This document shows positions 16,963 to 26,616 of a DNA stretch of 64,000 bases, in pieces. The notes below the pieces were generated by a model that was given only the letters and a program-made list of their open reading frames with translations, did no database searches and was not told the origin of the DNA. Made by a program: the position numbers and the translations under genes. This DNA comes from Acidobacterium sp. S8 (lineage in GTDB: Bacteria; Acidobacteriota; Terriglobia; Terriglobales; Acidobacteriaceae). The number at the start of each line of letters is the position of its first letter. The stretch's first letter is position 1. The stretch is from NCBI RefSeq assembly GCF_009765985.1, contig NZ_LMUM01000023.1:1-64000 (forward strand). Reading direction: 5' to 3'.

Positions 16963-17569
16963 GTGACTTCACTGGGCGGAATCTACCTTCCGATCCAGTC
17001 TCGAGCTAAACAACAGAGCACTGAACGCATTATCGCCAAGTCACTCATAGTTTCCAGATCAGTAACGGGAAGTAGTCTTGTGTTTACTTACGATCGATCT
17101 TATTGAACTCTCATTTGGAGATATCAGGGCAATGCACCCATCGAGGTATCCGGATTGATCTGTGTCTTCGGCAAGTTGCCGAATAACCGGCTTCTCGTAC
17201 AAGTGATTGCGGCCAATTGATTCGTTAAGGTTTTTCATTGGGTCACCCGTCGATCAGTGGCATAGATTTCGGCGAGAGTTGAGATTTGGGTGGACTTCTA
17301 TTGATCGCAAATTCAGCGATGCCTGTAGCTGAATTCGAACAATGATCCGCAGCGCATTCCGTAATCGAGCGTAAACGAGCTAAATTTCGTGTAGGGCCGT
17401 GCCCGCTGCAAGAACGGATAAGTTCGTTCCGCATTGAAAATAAAGAGGATGCGCACTGTACCTGAATTTGTATCTAGATTTAAACGATTACGCCGAAGGA
17501 CTCGCAGAAATAGCGCGTCTAAGTGTTCATTACGGTAAATAGATTGAACTACATAGCGTAATTGTAGGA
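16963..17569. repeat. intergenic stretch with degenerate repeat copy B
   Basis: About 600 bp without a supported gene, between the response regulator and tRNA-Leu. It carries the second copy of the blocks seen at 3.7 kb: GTAACGGGAAGT (17062-17073) with CTTGTGTTTAC (17077-17087), the CCGAATAACCGGCT block (17172-17192), and CGTTAA...TCATTGGGT (17223-17242). The order is the same, but spacing between the first two blocks is about 110 bp instead of 41. A frame at 17313-17681 crosses the tRNA and is not believed. No convincing terminator was seen. Confidence 0.6.
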
Positions 17570-17657
17570 TGGTGCCCGGAGGGGGACTCGAACCCCCATG
17601 GGATTGCTCCCTGCGAATTTTAAGTCCGCTGCGTCTGCCGATTTCGCCATCCGGGCA
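17570..17657 (-). tRNA. tRNA-Leu (UAA)
   Basis: This 88-nt class II tRNA lies on the minus strand. A 7-bp acceptor stem pairs TGCCCGG with CCGGGCA, followed by an encoded CCA. The anticodon loop is CTTAAAA with anticodon TAA, closed by GCGGA/TTCGC. The T arm reads GGGGGTTCGAGTCCCCC, and a variable arm typical of Leu tRNA precedes it. Its 3' end faces the accessory block to the left, the side on which integrative elements usually insert. Confidence 0.93.
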
Positions 17658-17793
17658 AATTTTCTTCGCGAATCTTCTCATTTTAAATGATGTACATCCG
17701 CTGGCACTAGAGATGACACGGATCGAGGGCGATAGCGAACTTCGCCATCACCCTCGGTCCATCAAACATCGATTTTCCGGTGCTTAGGCTGGT

Positions 17794-18381
17794 CTAAAAC
17801 TTTACGACCGGAGCCTGCTTTGAGGCCTCGCTAGCCTGAAAATATGCGTTGTCTGTCTGGAAGCCGGCCATCCCCGCCCAGATGCTGTTCGGAAACTGGC
17901 GGATGAAGGTGTTGTAATCCTGCAGTGTCTGATTGTAGCGACGCCGCTCTACGGCAATGCGATTTTCTGATCCCTCCAGCTGATCCTGAAGCTGAAGGAA
18001 ATTCTGGTCTGCCTTCAAGTTTGGATAACTCTCAGAGAGCGCAAGCAGGCGGCCAAGTGCAGAATCCAGCTGCCCGTTCGCCGCAATTTTTCCCTGCGGA
18101 TCGCGTGCATTCAGCAATGCAGAGCGTGCATTTGCGATATCGGAAAAGACGGTCTCCTCGTGTGTCGCATACCCCTTCACTGTGGACACAAGGTTTGGAA
18201 TCAGGTCGGCTCGACGCTGCAATACTACGTCCACCTGCGACCATTGGGCGTGTACCGCCTCTTGCTTCGCCACCATTTGATTTTTCGCGCTAATATAACT
18301 GCCGAATACCAGCAGGAACGCCAAAAAAATTACAACCACCACTGCAATCGCAACCCACAACCCACGTCTCATCACGGGCAT
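17794..18381 (-). CDS. LemA family protein
   Basis: This 195-residue membrane-anchored protein has one N-terminal transmembrane helix (GLWVAIAVVVVIFLAFLLVFG) and a long helical periplasmic or cytoplasmic domain with family motifs: VHAQWSQVDVVLQRRADLIPNLVSTVKGYATHEE, then RRRYNQTLQDYNTFIRQFPNSIWAGMAGF. It follows the TPM-domain gene on the same strand with 62 bp between, a common LemA-TPM pairing. The molecular role of LemA is not settled; in several bacteria it is tied to envelope integrity. Confidence 0.93.
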   Translation of the reverse strand: MPVMRRGLWVAIAVVVVIFLAFLLVFGSYISAKNQMVAKQEAVHAQWSQVDVVLQRRADLIPNLVSTVKGYATHEETVFSDIANARSALLNARDPQGKIAANGQLDSALGRLLALSESYPNLKADQNFLQLQDQLEGSENRIAVERRRYNQTLQDYNTFIRQFPNSIWAGMAGFQTDNAYFQASEASKQAPVVKF

Positions 18382-18443
18382 TTTTTCTCCTTGCTGGTTA
18401 ACCTGTATCTCATCCAGAGATTACACGACCTAGTTCTTAACAA

Positions 18444-19238
18444 CTACCAGTCTCCACCCGCACCACCACCACCGGTGCTACCGCCACCGAAGCCGCCAAA
18501 TCCGCTGCCACCGCCATCTCCGCCGCCGAAACCACCACCACCACCCCAGCCACCGCCTCTTCCACCGCCGCCCAAAAACATTCCCAGCAAAAATCCCAGC
18601 AGACCCGAGCCCCCGGCTCGCGCCAGGAACAAGATAACCAGGAAAATGACGATGCCGAAAACAATGAGCTGCCCTAGACTCAGTCGAATCGCCTGCTGCT
18701 GCGCCTGCCCGCGCCTTTGCAGTGGTTGCAGGGTAACGCCGGCGTCGCTGGCAATGATCTGCGATATCTGGCCGACGGCCAGTGAAACGGCATCGTCGTA
18801 GTCTCCGCTTCGCAGATACGGAATCATCTGGCGTCCAATATCGCCCACTCTGGCATCCGTGAGAATCGACTCCAGACCATAACCGGTGGTAATCCACCTT
18901 TTGCGATCCTGCACCGCCAGCAGAACAAGAACACCTCGATCCTTCTGGCCGATCTTCCAGGCATCCCATAGCTGCACAGTAAAGTCTTCGATCGGCACAC
19001 CCTCGAGTGTCTTGATCGTCACGACAGCAATCTGCGCGTGCGCCTGGTGGTCTACCTGTCCGCACAGTCGATTGACCTGCTGCTTTGTCGATGCTGAAAG
19101 CACATCGGCAAAGTCGCTGACATAATCAGTAGGTCGAGGTAGGTCCTTTACCGCTTCGGACCACGCGGAATGCGCCGTGGCAAAACAAATCCATACCAGG
19201 ACTACGGCGCAAATTCCGCGTCTGAAGTGAGCCACCAT
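18444..19238 (-). CDS. TPM-domain membrane protein with Gly-rich tail (YgcG-like)
   Basis: This 264-residue exported protein starts with a signal sequence (MVAHFRRGICAVVLVWICFATAHSAWS). It has a TPM (Psb32/TLP18.3-like) domain with YVSDFADVLSASTKQQVNRLC, IAVVTIKTLEGVPIEDFTVQLWDAWKIGQKDRGVLVLLAVQDRKRWITTGYGLE. A C-terminal transmembrane helix and a tail of Gly, Phe and Trp repeats follow. The start at 19238 gives the signal peptide; the upstream in-frame extension is not family-like. It is the first gene of the pair with LemA. Confidence 0.9.
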   Translation of the reverse strand: MVAHFRRGICAVVLVWICFATAHSAWSEAVKDLPRPTDYVSDFADVLSASTKQQVNRLCGQVDHQAHAQIAVVTIKTLEGVPIEDFTVQLWDAWKIGQKDRGVLVLLAVQDRKRWITTGYGLESILTDARVGDIGRQMIPYLRSGDYDDAVSLAVGQISQIIASDAGVTLQPLQRRGQAQQQAIRLSLGQLIVFGIVIFLVILFLARAGGSGLLGFLLGMFLGGGGRGGGWGGGGGFGGGDGGGSGFGGFGGGSTGGGGAGGDW

Positions 19239-19341
19239 CTGCCTTATTCTACTCGGTGGCTTGAGATCATCACGCAAGCTGCGCTGGAAAAGGTGCAAAT
19301 CGATGAATAAGCATCTAAACTTTGCAGCTAAGGACAACACT

Positions 19342-19875
19342 ATGCGCTGGCGCGTCGTTCTGGCTTTCACCATCCTCTTTCCTCTTCTGATCCTGCCGTC
19401 CTGGTCGCAGACAAAGAAAGACCCGCTGAACGACGACGAAGTCGATCAGGTTCGGGAATATGGCGACCGCCCGAATGAGCGCCTCAAGCTATTCGCAAAA
19501 TTTATTGAGCAGCGCGTCACCGCGATCAAACAGCTCTCCAGCGATAAAAAAGTGGCATACCGCGGTGCGGAGCTGCGAGGCAAAATTGAAGAGTTCACAC
19601 GGCTGGTCGACGAGCTGCAGGACAACCTTGACACCTATGACGAGCAGCACGCCGATATTCGCAAGGCACTGAAAGACCTTGTTCCGGAAATGGAAAAATG
19701 GGAACCGGTTCTTCACCTGCCTCCGACCAATCCTGACTACGATTTCGCACGCCAAACGGCGATTGAAGCAGCGAAGAGCGTGGACGAGCAATCCAAAACG
19801 TTGCAAAAAGACCAGGATAAATATTTTGCCGAGCACAAAGATCAGGCAGGTAAGAACGGCACCGGCCCATCTTAA
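19342..19875 (+). CDS. exported helical protein of unknown function
   Basis: This is a 177-residue protein with a signal peptide (MRWRVVLAFTILFPLLILPSWSQ) and a mature part that is almost wholly charged helix: EVDQVREYGDRPNERLKLFAKFIEQRVTAIKQL, EEFTRLVDELQDNLDTYDEQHADIRKALKDLVPEMEKW. A coiled coil or helical bundle is likely. I do not recognise a characterised family. ATG at 19342 follows AAGGA; a longer N-terminus from 19261 would bury the signal peptide. It diverges from the TPM/LemA genes. Confidence 0.75.
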   Translation: MRWRVVLAFTILFPLLILPSWSQTKKDPLNDDEVDQVREYGDRPNERLKLFAKFIEQRVTAIKQLSSDKKVAYRGAELRGKIEEFTRLVDELQDNLDTYDEQHADIRKALKDLVPEMEKWEPVLHLPPTNPDYDFARQTAIEAAKSVDEQSKTLQKDQDKYFAEHKDQAGKNGTGPS

Positions 19876-19908
19876 TCGCAGCACGCGTTTATGCTAGTCT
19901 CAGCTTGA

Positions 19909-20595
19909 GTGCATTCAGAGCTTTCGCAACTTTTTGAAGAGGAATACCGCGCCATTCGCCCACGCGCGCCCATTCCTGCCATGCAGATTCGCTTTTACCG
20001 GTTTACCAGCCTCAACACAACGATTCGCCTGCGAGAAGGGCAACTGAAGGTGCATCTTTCCGATTTGCTGGAAGGCGCGCCCGAGTCCGTGCTGCGAGCG
20101 ATTGCCCACATCCTGCTCGCCAAGTTGTACCGTAAGCCGCTCGATGCCTCTCACTCCGCCCGTTACCGTCGGTTTGTTTCAAGCGATGCCGTGATGCGGC
20201 AAACTGAACGGATCCGCCAGATGCGCGGACGAAAGAAAATCTCTACCGCAAAGGGCGATTATTACGATCTGGATGAGGTCTTCGAGACGCTGAACCGTCA
20301 GTTCTTCCATGGCCTGCTGGGGCGCCCGTTACTGACCTGGAGCGAGCACAAGGCACGCCGTCTCCTCGGCCACTACGACGCAGCGCATAACACCATCATG
20401 ATCAGCCGCGTCTTCGACCGCCGTAACACTCCACGGTATGCGATTGAATATCTGATGTACCACGAGATGCTGCATCTCAAGCACCCGGTTAGAGTACGCG
20501 GAGGTCGCCGCTGTATACATCCCAGGGAGTTTCAAGCTGACGAAAAGCTTTTCCCGGAGCTCGAACAGGCCAAAGCCTATCTCAAGCTACTGTAG
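19909..20595 (+). CDS. SprT-like zinc metalloprotease-fold protein
   Basis: This 228-residue cytosolic protein carries the zinc motif YLMYHEMLHLKHPV (His185, Glu186, His189) and a downstream HPREFQADEKLFPE segment in which Glu or His could be the third ligand. The region before it, DEVFETLNRQFFHGLLGRPLLTWS...ARRLLGHYDAAHNTIMIS, is the SprT-like pattern. The start is GTG at 19909; a Met at 19981 is an alternative, and no clear ribosome-binding site helps. The relation to eukaryotic Spartan suggests protein repair but is only an analogy. Confidence 0.8.
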   Translation: MHSELSQLFEEEYRAIRPRAPIPAMQIRFYRFTSLNTTIRLREGQLKVHLSDLLEGAPESVLRAIAHILLAKLYRKPLDASHSARYRRFVSSDAVMRQTERIRQMRGRKKISTAKGDYYDLDEVFETLNRQFFHGLLGRPLLTWSEHKARRLLGHYDAAHNTIMISRVFDRRNTPRYAIEYLMYHEMLHLKHPVRVRGGRRCIHPREFQADEKLFPELEQAKAYLKLL

Positions 20596-20601
20596 TGGGA
20601 T

Positions 20602-22989
20602 TCAATACAGCAGCGCCTCTTTCTTCTTCAGCTCAAACGCCTGCAGCGAATCTCGCCAGTCATCGGCAATTCTCGATGGATCGACACCCTTCATAAGCTG
20701 TTCCAGAACAGACTGATTCGCGAGCAGCGTCTTGATGTGTTCAAGTTTGTAGTCCTGCGGATAAAGCTTGTGCAGTGCCGCGGCAATCTCAATTCCCAGT
20801 TGAGGCGCATCGAGTACATTCCGATCCACCACCAGAATGCGCACGCCATGACAAGCCTGACCCGCATAGGGATAAGGCTTCTGCGGCGTGAAATCTATGG
20901 GCACAAAGCGCACACCGGGCAGGAAACGCTTGTTTAGATACCGCGCCAGATTGCGGCCGTCCATCCAGGGCGCGCCAAAAATCTCGAAGGGTGTATCAGT
21001 CCCCCGCCCTACGGAGATGTTCGTTGTCTCAACAAGGCCCAGAGCAGGATAAATCTCCGCTTCCTCTAAGTCCCGCAGATTCGGGGATGGGTTGATCCAC
21101 GTCAGCCCGGTCGAGTCATACCAGTCGCCGCGCTGCCAGTTCTGCATCTTCACCACAGTAAGAGACGCGCGCAGCTTGCGCTGCTGATTAAAGTATCGCG
21201 CAAGCTCCCCCATCGTCATGCCATGCCGCACAGGCAGCGGCATGTAATGCACGTAACTTTCATCGCCGATATCCGAGAGCGGCCCCTGCGCGAAGGCGCC
21301 ATTGATAGGATTCGGTCTGTCGAGCAAGACAATTTTCGTTCCCGTCTTCGCCGCAGCTTCCAGAAAATAGCCGACGACACTTTCGTAGGTGTAGAAGCGC
21401 ACACCGGCGTCCTGCAGGTCGATCACTACAGCATCCAGATCACGCAAAGAATCGGGCGATGGCCGCCGCTGAGCATCGGTCGCGCCATACAGGCTTACCA
21501 CTGGCAGCCCGGTGGCTGGATCCGTCGCATTCCCGATGTTCTCCGTATCCTGAGAACCGGCTATGCCATGTTCTGGACTGAAGAGCGTCTTCAACTCAAT
21601 GCCCTCAGCGTGCGCAAGAACATCGATCGTTCTGCGCCCTTCCATATCCACGCCGGTCTGATTTGTCAGCAATCCGATCCGAAGATTCTCTCTATGCTCT
21701 TTGACAAGCGCATGAAGTTCGGCGAAGTGATCGGCCTCGAGCACATCGATGCCGGTCTTGACCTCGCCATTGCGGGCAATCCAGTGACGCATGCCGCTTA
21801 GTGATTCGTTATAGCCGGTGAGCCGTGCTGAAAGCTTCCCCTGATCGGGGACAATTCCAAGACCAACTGCCGCCGCACTGGCAATGCTAGCCCGCAGCGC
21901 TACGGTGCTCTTTCCTCCATTCGGATGGACCGCGTTCGCCAGCACAACTACATAAGTATCGGAAGATGGATCAATCCAAAGCGAAGTTCCCGTAAAGCCA
22001 GTGTGCCCAAAAGAACCGACAGGAAATATCTCGCCGCGATTACTCGAATATGGCGTCTCGATATCCCATCCGAAACCGCGCAACGCTGTGCCGGTAGCTG
22101 GCTGTTCCGGGGTCACCATCTTTTCAAGCACGCCCCGCGATACTGGAAACCGGCTCGGCTTCCCGGCAAGGCGATCGAGCAGGCTCTGCGCATAGACAGC
22201 GACATCATCGGCGTTACTGAAGAGTCCCGCATGTCCAGCTACCCCACCCATCCGTCGTGATGTTGGATCGTGCACCACGCCGCGCAACATAACGCCATAC
22301 TCATATTGCGTCGGAGCGATTCGTTCGCGCCACTCGGCCGGAGGCATATAGCGAGTGTGCCGCAAGCCCAGCGGCGCAATGATATTTCGCTGTACATACT
22401 CGTCTTCCGGCATGCCGGAAAGTTTTTCCACCAGCGCACCCAACACAATGAAGTTGATATCGCTGTACACAAAGCGAACGCCTGCCGGAGTCGCTGGCGC
22501 AATGGCAAAAGCTCGCCGAAACGCCTCAGCTTTTCCCTCCCACGGCTCTTCCAGAGATAAATCGGGAGGCAGTCCCGAGTAATGGGTCAGCAGTTGACGG
22601 ATGGTGATGTCTTCTTTTCCATTCGCAGCAAACTCCGGCAGGTATTTCGCAACCGGATCATTGAACCGGAACTTGCCTTGTTCAAAGAGCTGCATCACAG
22701 CGGTCGCTGTCATTAGAGGCTTGGTCAGCGAAGCCATGTCGAAGATCGTATCGACAGTCATCGGCTCGTGGTCCGGCTCCAGCGACCGCTCGCCATAGGC
22801 CTTGCGAAAAACCACATGCCCGTTGTGACCAACTTCGACGACAGCCCCAGGTAACCGATGTTCAGCAATCGCCTGATTCACCAGTGTGTCGATTGGAGAA
22901 AAATTGCCCTTCTGCGCATCTGCCAGGCTGCACAGATATCCAAGCGACACAACAATCACCACGATCCGAAGACAGCTGGCCATTTTCAC
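20602..22989 (-). CDS. namZ: fusion of S12 beta-lactamase-fold (AmiE-like) and NamZ/GH171 exo-N-acetylmuramidase
   Basis: This 795-residue exported protein (signal peptide to about residue 25) contains two enzymes. Residues ~30-395 are a serine beta-lactamase fold with SxxK Ser87-Lys90 (MASLTKPLM), YSD at 175-177 and HTG at 329-331, the pattern of AmiE-type muramyl amidases and esterases. Residues ~413-795 are DUF1343/NamZ, with LLTNQTGVD, LFSPEHGIAG (Glu473 at the proposed catalytic site), VIDLQDAGVRFYTY and LDRPNPINGAFAQGP. In Bacillus, NamZ (GH171) and AmiE are separate neighbours in muropeptide salvage. The likely start is GTG at 22989, 10 nt after GAGGAG; ATG at 22983 is possible. It abuts the symporter gene directly. 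Confidence 0.9.
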   Translation of the reverse strand: MKMASCLRIVVIVVSLGYLCSLADAQKGNFSPIDTLVNQAIAEHRLPGAVVEVGHNGHVVFRKAYGERSLEPDHEPMTVDTIFDMASLTKPLMTATAVMQLFEQGKFRFNDPVAKYLPEFAANGKEDITIRQLLTHYSGLPPDLSLEEPWEGKAEAFRRAFAIAPATPAGVRFVYSDINFIVLGALVEKLSGMPEDEYVQRNIIAPLGLRHTRYMPPAEWRERIAPTQYEYGVMLRGVVHDPTSRRMGGVAGHAGLFSNADDVAVYAQSLLDRLAGKPSRFPVSRGVLEKMVTPEQPATGTALRGFGWDIETPYSSNRGEIFPVGSFGHTGFTGTSLWIDPSSDTYVVVLANAVHPNGGKSTVALRASIASAAAVGLGIVPDQGKLSARLTGYNESLSGMRHWIARNGEVKTGIDVLEADHFAELHALVKEHRENLRIGLLTNQTGVDMEGRRTIDVLAHAEGIELKTLFSPEHGIAGSQDTENIGNATDPATGLPVVSLYGATDAQRRPSPDSLRDLDAVVIDLQDAGVRFYTYESVVGYFLEAAAKTGTKIVLLDRPNPINGAFAQGPLSDIGDESYVHYMPLPVRHGMTMGELARYFNQQRKLRASLTVVKMQNWQRGDWYDSTGLTWINPSPNLRDLEEAEIYPALGLVETTNISVGRGTDTPFEIFGAPWMDGRNLARYLNKRFLPGVRFVPIDFTPQKPYPYAGQACHGVRILVVDRNVLDAPQLGIEIAAALHKLYPQDYKLEHIKTLLANQSVLEQLMKGVDPSRIADDWRDSLQAFELKKKEALLY

Positions 22990-24495
22990 CTATGTATAGC
23001 TCCTCGTTCCCTGCCGACTTGTAAAAAGACTCATCAGGTATCCAACAATGAACGTAATCGCCGCGCCGATCGCGACATACCATGTCCACGCTATCTTCGG
23101 CATCAGCACGGAATATCCCAACAAACTCATATGAATTGGCCCGCTTTGTTGCCAGACCAGAAGGTTCACAACACAACCAACCAGTAACCCGATGATCGTT
23201 CCTGTTTCATTCGCGCGCTTTGTTACTGTCCCTAGCAGGAAGACGCCTAGCATCCCGCCCCAAAGTACAGAGGCGATGGACAGGCCGATCTCAAGTACAT
23301 GTCCGCTGCCACGCGAGACGATCGCGAGCGCCAGAAGTACAGCGGCCCAACCCAGTGTCATCAGCCGCGAAAGCCGCGATTTGTGTGCTCCGCTCACATC
23401 CGGGCGTCGCAGCAGGTAGAAATCCACCATCGAAGTGGACGCCAGAGAATTCAGCGCAGCGCTTAAATTCGACATCGCCGCAGCAAGGATGGCGGCAATC
23501 ATCAGCCCCGATATGCCAACAGGCATCTGCCGCACAATATATTGCGGAAAGATGCGGTCCGCGCTGGCCACATGCGGCGCAATACCGCTCTGGCCGTAGT
23601 ACACATACAACCCCGCGCCGATAAAGAGAAAGAGCGTGAACTGTACAAAGATCACGACACCGCTCGAAAGCAGCGCCAGCCGCGACTCGCGAAGATTTTT
23701 CGCAACCAGCAGCCGCTGCACCATCAGTTGGTCGGTGCCATGGCTTGCCATCGTCAGGAAACATCCGCCAATCACGCCCGCCCAGAATGTATACGTCTGC
23801 GAGACAGACCAAGCGAAATGAAAGACCGTCAGTTTATGTGCTGCTGATGCCACGGAAATGAGCGTATGCGCTCCACCATCGATATGTGAGCAGATCGACC
23901 AGAGACTGACTATCGTGCCGATTACGTACAACCCCATCTGCAGCACGTCCGTCCAGATCACCGCCTTCATGCCGCCCTCAAAGGTATAAAGCAGCGTCAG
24001 AAGCGACAGAATCACAATCGATGCGATATCGCCGGTACCCAGGGCCACGCCTACCACAATGGCCACAGCAAACACACGCACCCCTTCAGCCGCTGCTCGC
24101 ATGATCAGGAACAACAACGCAGTCAGCCGATGCAGCCGCGATCCGAAGCGCTGGCCTATCAGCTGATAGGCCGTCATCAGTTCGCCACGAAAATACTTTG
24201 GCAGAAATAAGAGGCAGATCACAATGCGACCCAGCAGATACCCAATCGCAATCTGTAGAAAACCGAAATCACCCGTAAACGCAATTCCCGGAACGCTGAT
24301 GATGGTCAGCGTGCTCGTTTCTGCCGCAACGATGGAGAGAGCAATCGCCCACCACGGAATGTTGCGGTCAGCAAGAAAGTACGTCTTGATCGACCGATCA
24401 CCCTGCTTGCGAAAACGCAGCCCAAACCAAGTGATGCCTGCCAGATAAAGGATGACGAGAATCAGATCGGCAGTGCGAAGTGGTATATGCATCAA
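22990..24495 (-). CDS. sodium:solute symporter (SSS family)
   Basis: This 501-residue permease has about 13 hydrophobic helices. Family motifs include FLADRNIPWWAIALSIVAAETSTLTIISVPG near the start, YTFEGGMKAVIWTDVLQMGLYV, and AAILAAAMSNLSAALNSLASTSMVDFY. SSS members couple sodium to uptake of sugars, sialic acid, amino acids and others. It lies between GH20 (13 bp gap) and the AmiE-NamZ fusion (no gap), so the most likely substrate is a released amino sugar such as N-acetylmuramate or N-acetylglucosamine. That substrate is inferred from context only. Confidence 0.9.
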   Translation of the reverse strand: MMHIPLRTADLILVILYLAGITWFGLRFRKQGDRSIKTYFLADRNIPWWAIALSIVAAETSTLTIISVPGIAFTGDFGFLQIAIGYLLGRIVICLLFLPKYFRGELMTAYQLIGQRFGSRLHRLTALLFLIMRAAAEGVRVFAVAIVVGVALGTGDIASIVILSLLTLLYTFEGGMKAVIWTDVLQMGLYVIGTIVSLWSICSHIDGGAHTLISVASAAHKLTVFHFAWSVSQTYTFWAGVIGGCFLTMASHGTDQLMVQRLLVAKNLRESRLALLSSGVVIFVQFTLFLFIGAGLYVYYGQSGIAPHVASADRIFPQYIVRQMPVGISGLMIAAILAAAMSNLSAALNSLASTSMVDFYLLRRPDVSGAHKSRLSRLMTLGWAAVLLALAIVSRGSGHVLEIGLSIASVLWGGMLGVFLLGTVTKRANETGTIIGLLVGCVVNLLVWQQSGPIHMSLLGYSVLMPKIAWTWYVAIGAAITFIVGYLMSLFTSRQGTRSYT

Positions 24496-24508
24496 TCTCA
24501 GTTACAAA

Positions 24509-26590
24509 TCATTTTGAAATGGAAACTTGTTCAATGCCGATTGATTCCGGCGTCGGCAGCGTGTGCAATGTAAGCCATTGCTGCCGTGCCATTCGTATTT
24601 TGTCCGCCCTGTTGATCCACAGTTGCATGGAAACATCGTATTGCGCCAACACATTGTCCAGCCAGAAGGGGCGGTTCTCTTTCAACCACGCAGTCTGGAA
24701 CATGTCGCGAATATAGCCGTAACCATCGCGAAGATCCTGGCAGCGGCCGTTCACGCCGGAAATCTCAAACAGGTCCCGCGACATGTGCTTGCGGATCTCC
24801 GGGTCTTCCCTGCCTCGATACAACTTCAAATATCCATCAGCAATGTCGCCGGCAGTCTGAAACTTGAAGGCAAGAAAGTCCATGCGGCGCGCTCCCATTT
24901 CCATCGCGTCTACCGCCTCCGGCTCCCGCAGGTCTGTCGCCTGCCGCGCCTGCGCAATCAGGGTCAGAGCACGCTCGGCATGTTGCCTCACTTCTTCAAG
25001 CGCAGGCTTGATTTTCGCTGCCGTCTCCTGCCCCTCAGCACTCCATGGATCCACCCAGAACATCGAGTCGCGAACATCGCTGACGCCGGTCTTCTGCATC
25101 GCCAGATGACCAGCAATCAATTCCATCTGCGCCTGGTCGAGATCGCCCGTGGCGTCGCCGTGAAAAACACTTCCATAATTTTTCTGGAATTCAGCAATGT
25201 CGCTGCTTCCCGCCTGCCATCCGGCGGCAGCACCGAAAAGAATGCCATACCAGTCCTCGGCAAACAACCCTTCGCCATCGTCATTCCAGATAGTATTCAG
25301 CATGCCGGTGCTTCCCGCTGCTTGCCCGGCGGCAACAAAGCCCTGAATATTCTTAAGCGCAATATCGTTGTTTGGATAAACGAGGCTCCAGTTGTTCACA
25401 CCCGGCGCAACCCATGTCTCCATGCCGGCTTTCGTATAGGGATCGAGCCACTTACTGAAGTTGGCCTCTGGCTCATAGTGCCAGGCGACTGCAATCATGT
25501 CCTTCGGCAATCCGGTCACGAGTTGTGGATCGTTCATAGCCACATCACCCCAGAACAATAATCTCCGATGCAGCGGCGCCAGCTCAGTGTGGATCGCCTT
25601 CAAAAAATCCATATACACAGCACCAAGCCCACGCTGCTTCACCTCTTCCGCCGTCTTTCCCCTGCCTAATTCAAACGTCTCGTCTGCTCCGATATGCAGA
25701 AACGGCCCTGGAAATACTGAAGCCAATTCAGTAAACCATTGCTGAATCAGCTGCAAAGAACCAGTCTCGCCCGGAGCCAGCACCGCCCCACTCGGTACCT
25801 CGGCAAGATGTGCATATTGCTGCCAGGTCAATACGTGATGCAGGTGTCCAAAGGCTTCCTGCTCCGGCACGATGGTGACGTGGTACTGCTTCGCATATTC
25901 CACGAGTGCCTGCGCGTCTGCCTTCGAAATTGAACCTCCAGGAAGCGCAGGCAAAGGATTCGAGGCATACTGCATCGTGTTCTCAAAATATGGCGAATAC
26001 ACGTTGAGCTTGTAAGCTGCAAACGTGCGAATCTGCTTCTTTTGGAATTCGAGCGTCGGTACCGGTCCACGCGACAGATCGTCATGCACGCCTCGATACC
26101 GCATCGCAGGCCAGTCGCGAATCACGCATCCCTCAAAAACAGCCTTATCGCCAGATCCGCTGATCAATTGCTTCGCCGTCTGCGCACCATAAAAAATGCC
26201 GGTCGCCGAGTGCGCAATGACGTATACAGAATCTTTCGCCGTGAGAAGAATGTACCCTTCATCCTGCATCGCCGCATCGAGAGATTGTTTCTCCGCCGCC
26301 ATCAGACGTTTGGCAGTCGCGGATTCATCCCGCATGAAGCGTATGCGCACGCCCTTGGACACGCGAGGAATCTTCCGCTCTTTCAGAAATCCCGCCAGAT
26401 CGTCTACGGCAAAGGAATCGTCTGCTTCTTTGGATTCGGAAGCAACGGAGACACCATGTCCAAGCGAAAGATGATTACGGGATTGGAACTCGCGTGGTTC
26501 GGGAATGAGTGCTGGCCGCGTCGTCTGAGCAACCGCAGGCAGCGATACGCTCAACAAGAGGGTAAAAGTACAAAGCAGGGTCCTGATCAA
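24509..26590 (-). CDS. GH20 beta-N-acetylhexosaminidase
   Basis: This 693-residue exported enzyme has a signal peptide (to AQ at 21-22) and a GH20b N-terminal domain (about 25-160, EGYILLTAKDSVYVIAHSATGIFYGAQTAKQLI). The GH20 barrel starts at RDWPAMRYRGVHDDLSRGP. The catalytic pair Asp303-Glu304 sits in FLHIGADETFELG, and WGDVAMNDP follows. GH20 enzymes remove terminal GlcNAc or GalNAc by substrate-assisted catalysis. It is the first gene of the operon with the symporter and AmiE-NamZ fusion, where it could take the place NagZ (GH3) has in Bacillus. A long helical C-terminal domain follows the barrel. Confidence 0.93.
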   Translation of the reverse strand: MIRTLLCTFTLLLSVSLPAVAQTTRPALIPEPREFQSRNHLSLGHGVSVASESKEADDSFAVDDLAGFLKERKIPRVSKGVRIRFMRDESATAKRLMAAEKQSLDAAMQDEGYILLTAKDSVYVIAHSATGIFYGAQTAKQLISGSGDKAVFEGCVIRDWPAMRYRGVHDDLSRGPVPTLEFQKKQIRTFAAYKLNVYSPYFENTMQYASNPLPALPGGSISKADAQALVEYAKQYHVTIVPEQEAFGHLHHVLTWQQYAHLAEVPSGAVLAPGETGSLQLIQQWFTELASVFPGPFLHIGADETFELGRGKTAEEVKQRGLGAVYMDFLKAIHTELAPLHRRLLFWGDVAMNDPQLVTGLPKDMIAVAWHYEPEANFSKWLDPYTKAGMETWVAPGVNNWSLVYPNNDIALKNIQGFVAAGQAAGSTGMLNTIWNDDGEGLFAEDWYGILFGAAAGWQAGSSDIAEFQKNYGSVFHGDATGDLDQAQMELIAGHLAMQKTGVSDVRDSMFWVDPWSAEGQETAAKIKPALEEVRQHAERALTLIAQARQATDLREPEAVDAMEMGARRMDFLAFKFQTAGDIADGYLKLYRGREDPEIRKHMSRDLFEISGVNGRCQDLRDGYGYIRDMFQTAWLKENRPFWLDNVLAQYDVSMQLWINRADKIRMARQQWLTLHTLPTPESIGIEQVSISK

Positions 26591-26616
26591 GTGTCACATT
26601 CCCCGGGCAATGAAGT

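Noticed and set aside
17313-17681. 122-codon minus-strand frame downstream of the LemA gene
   Set aside because: It reads straight through tRNA-Leu and has no family resemblance.
18444-18600. Gly-rich coding repeats read as a DNA repeat element
   Set aside because: They encode the Gly/Phe/Trp tail normal for TPM-domain proteins.
18160-18801. Plus-strand proline-rich frame
   Set aside because: It is the antisense shadow of the TPM protein's Gly-rich tail.
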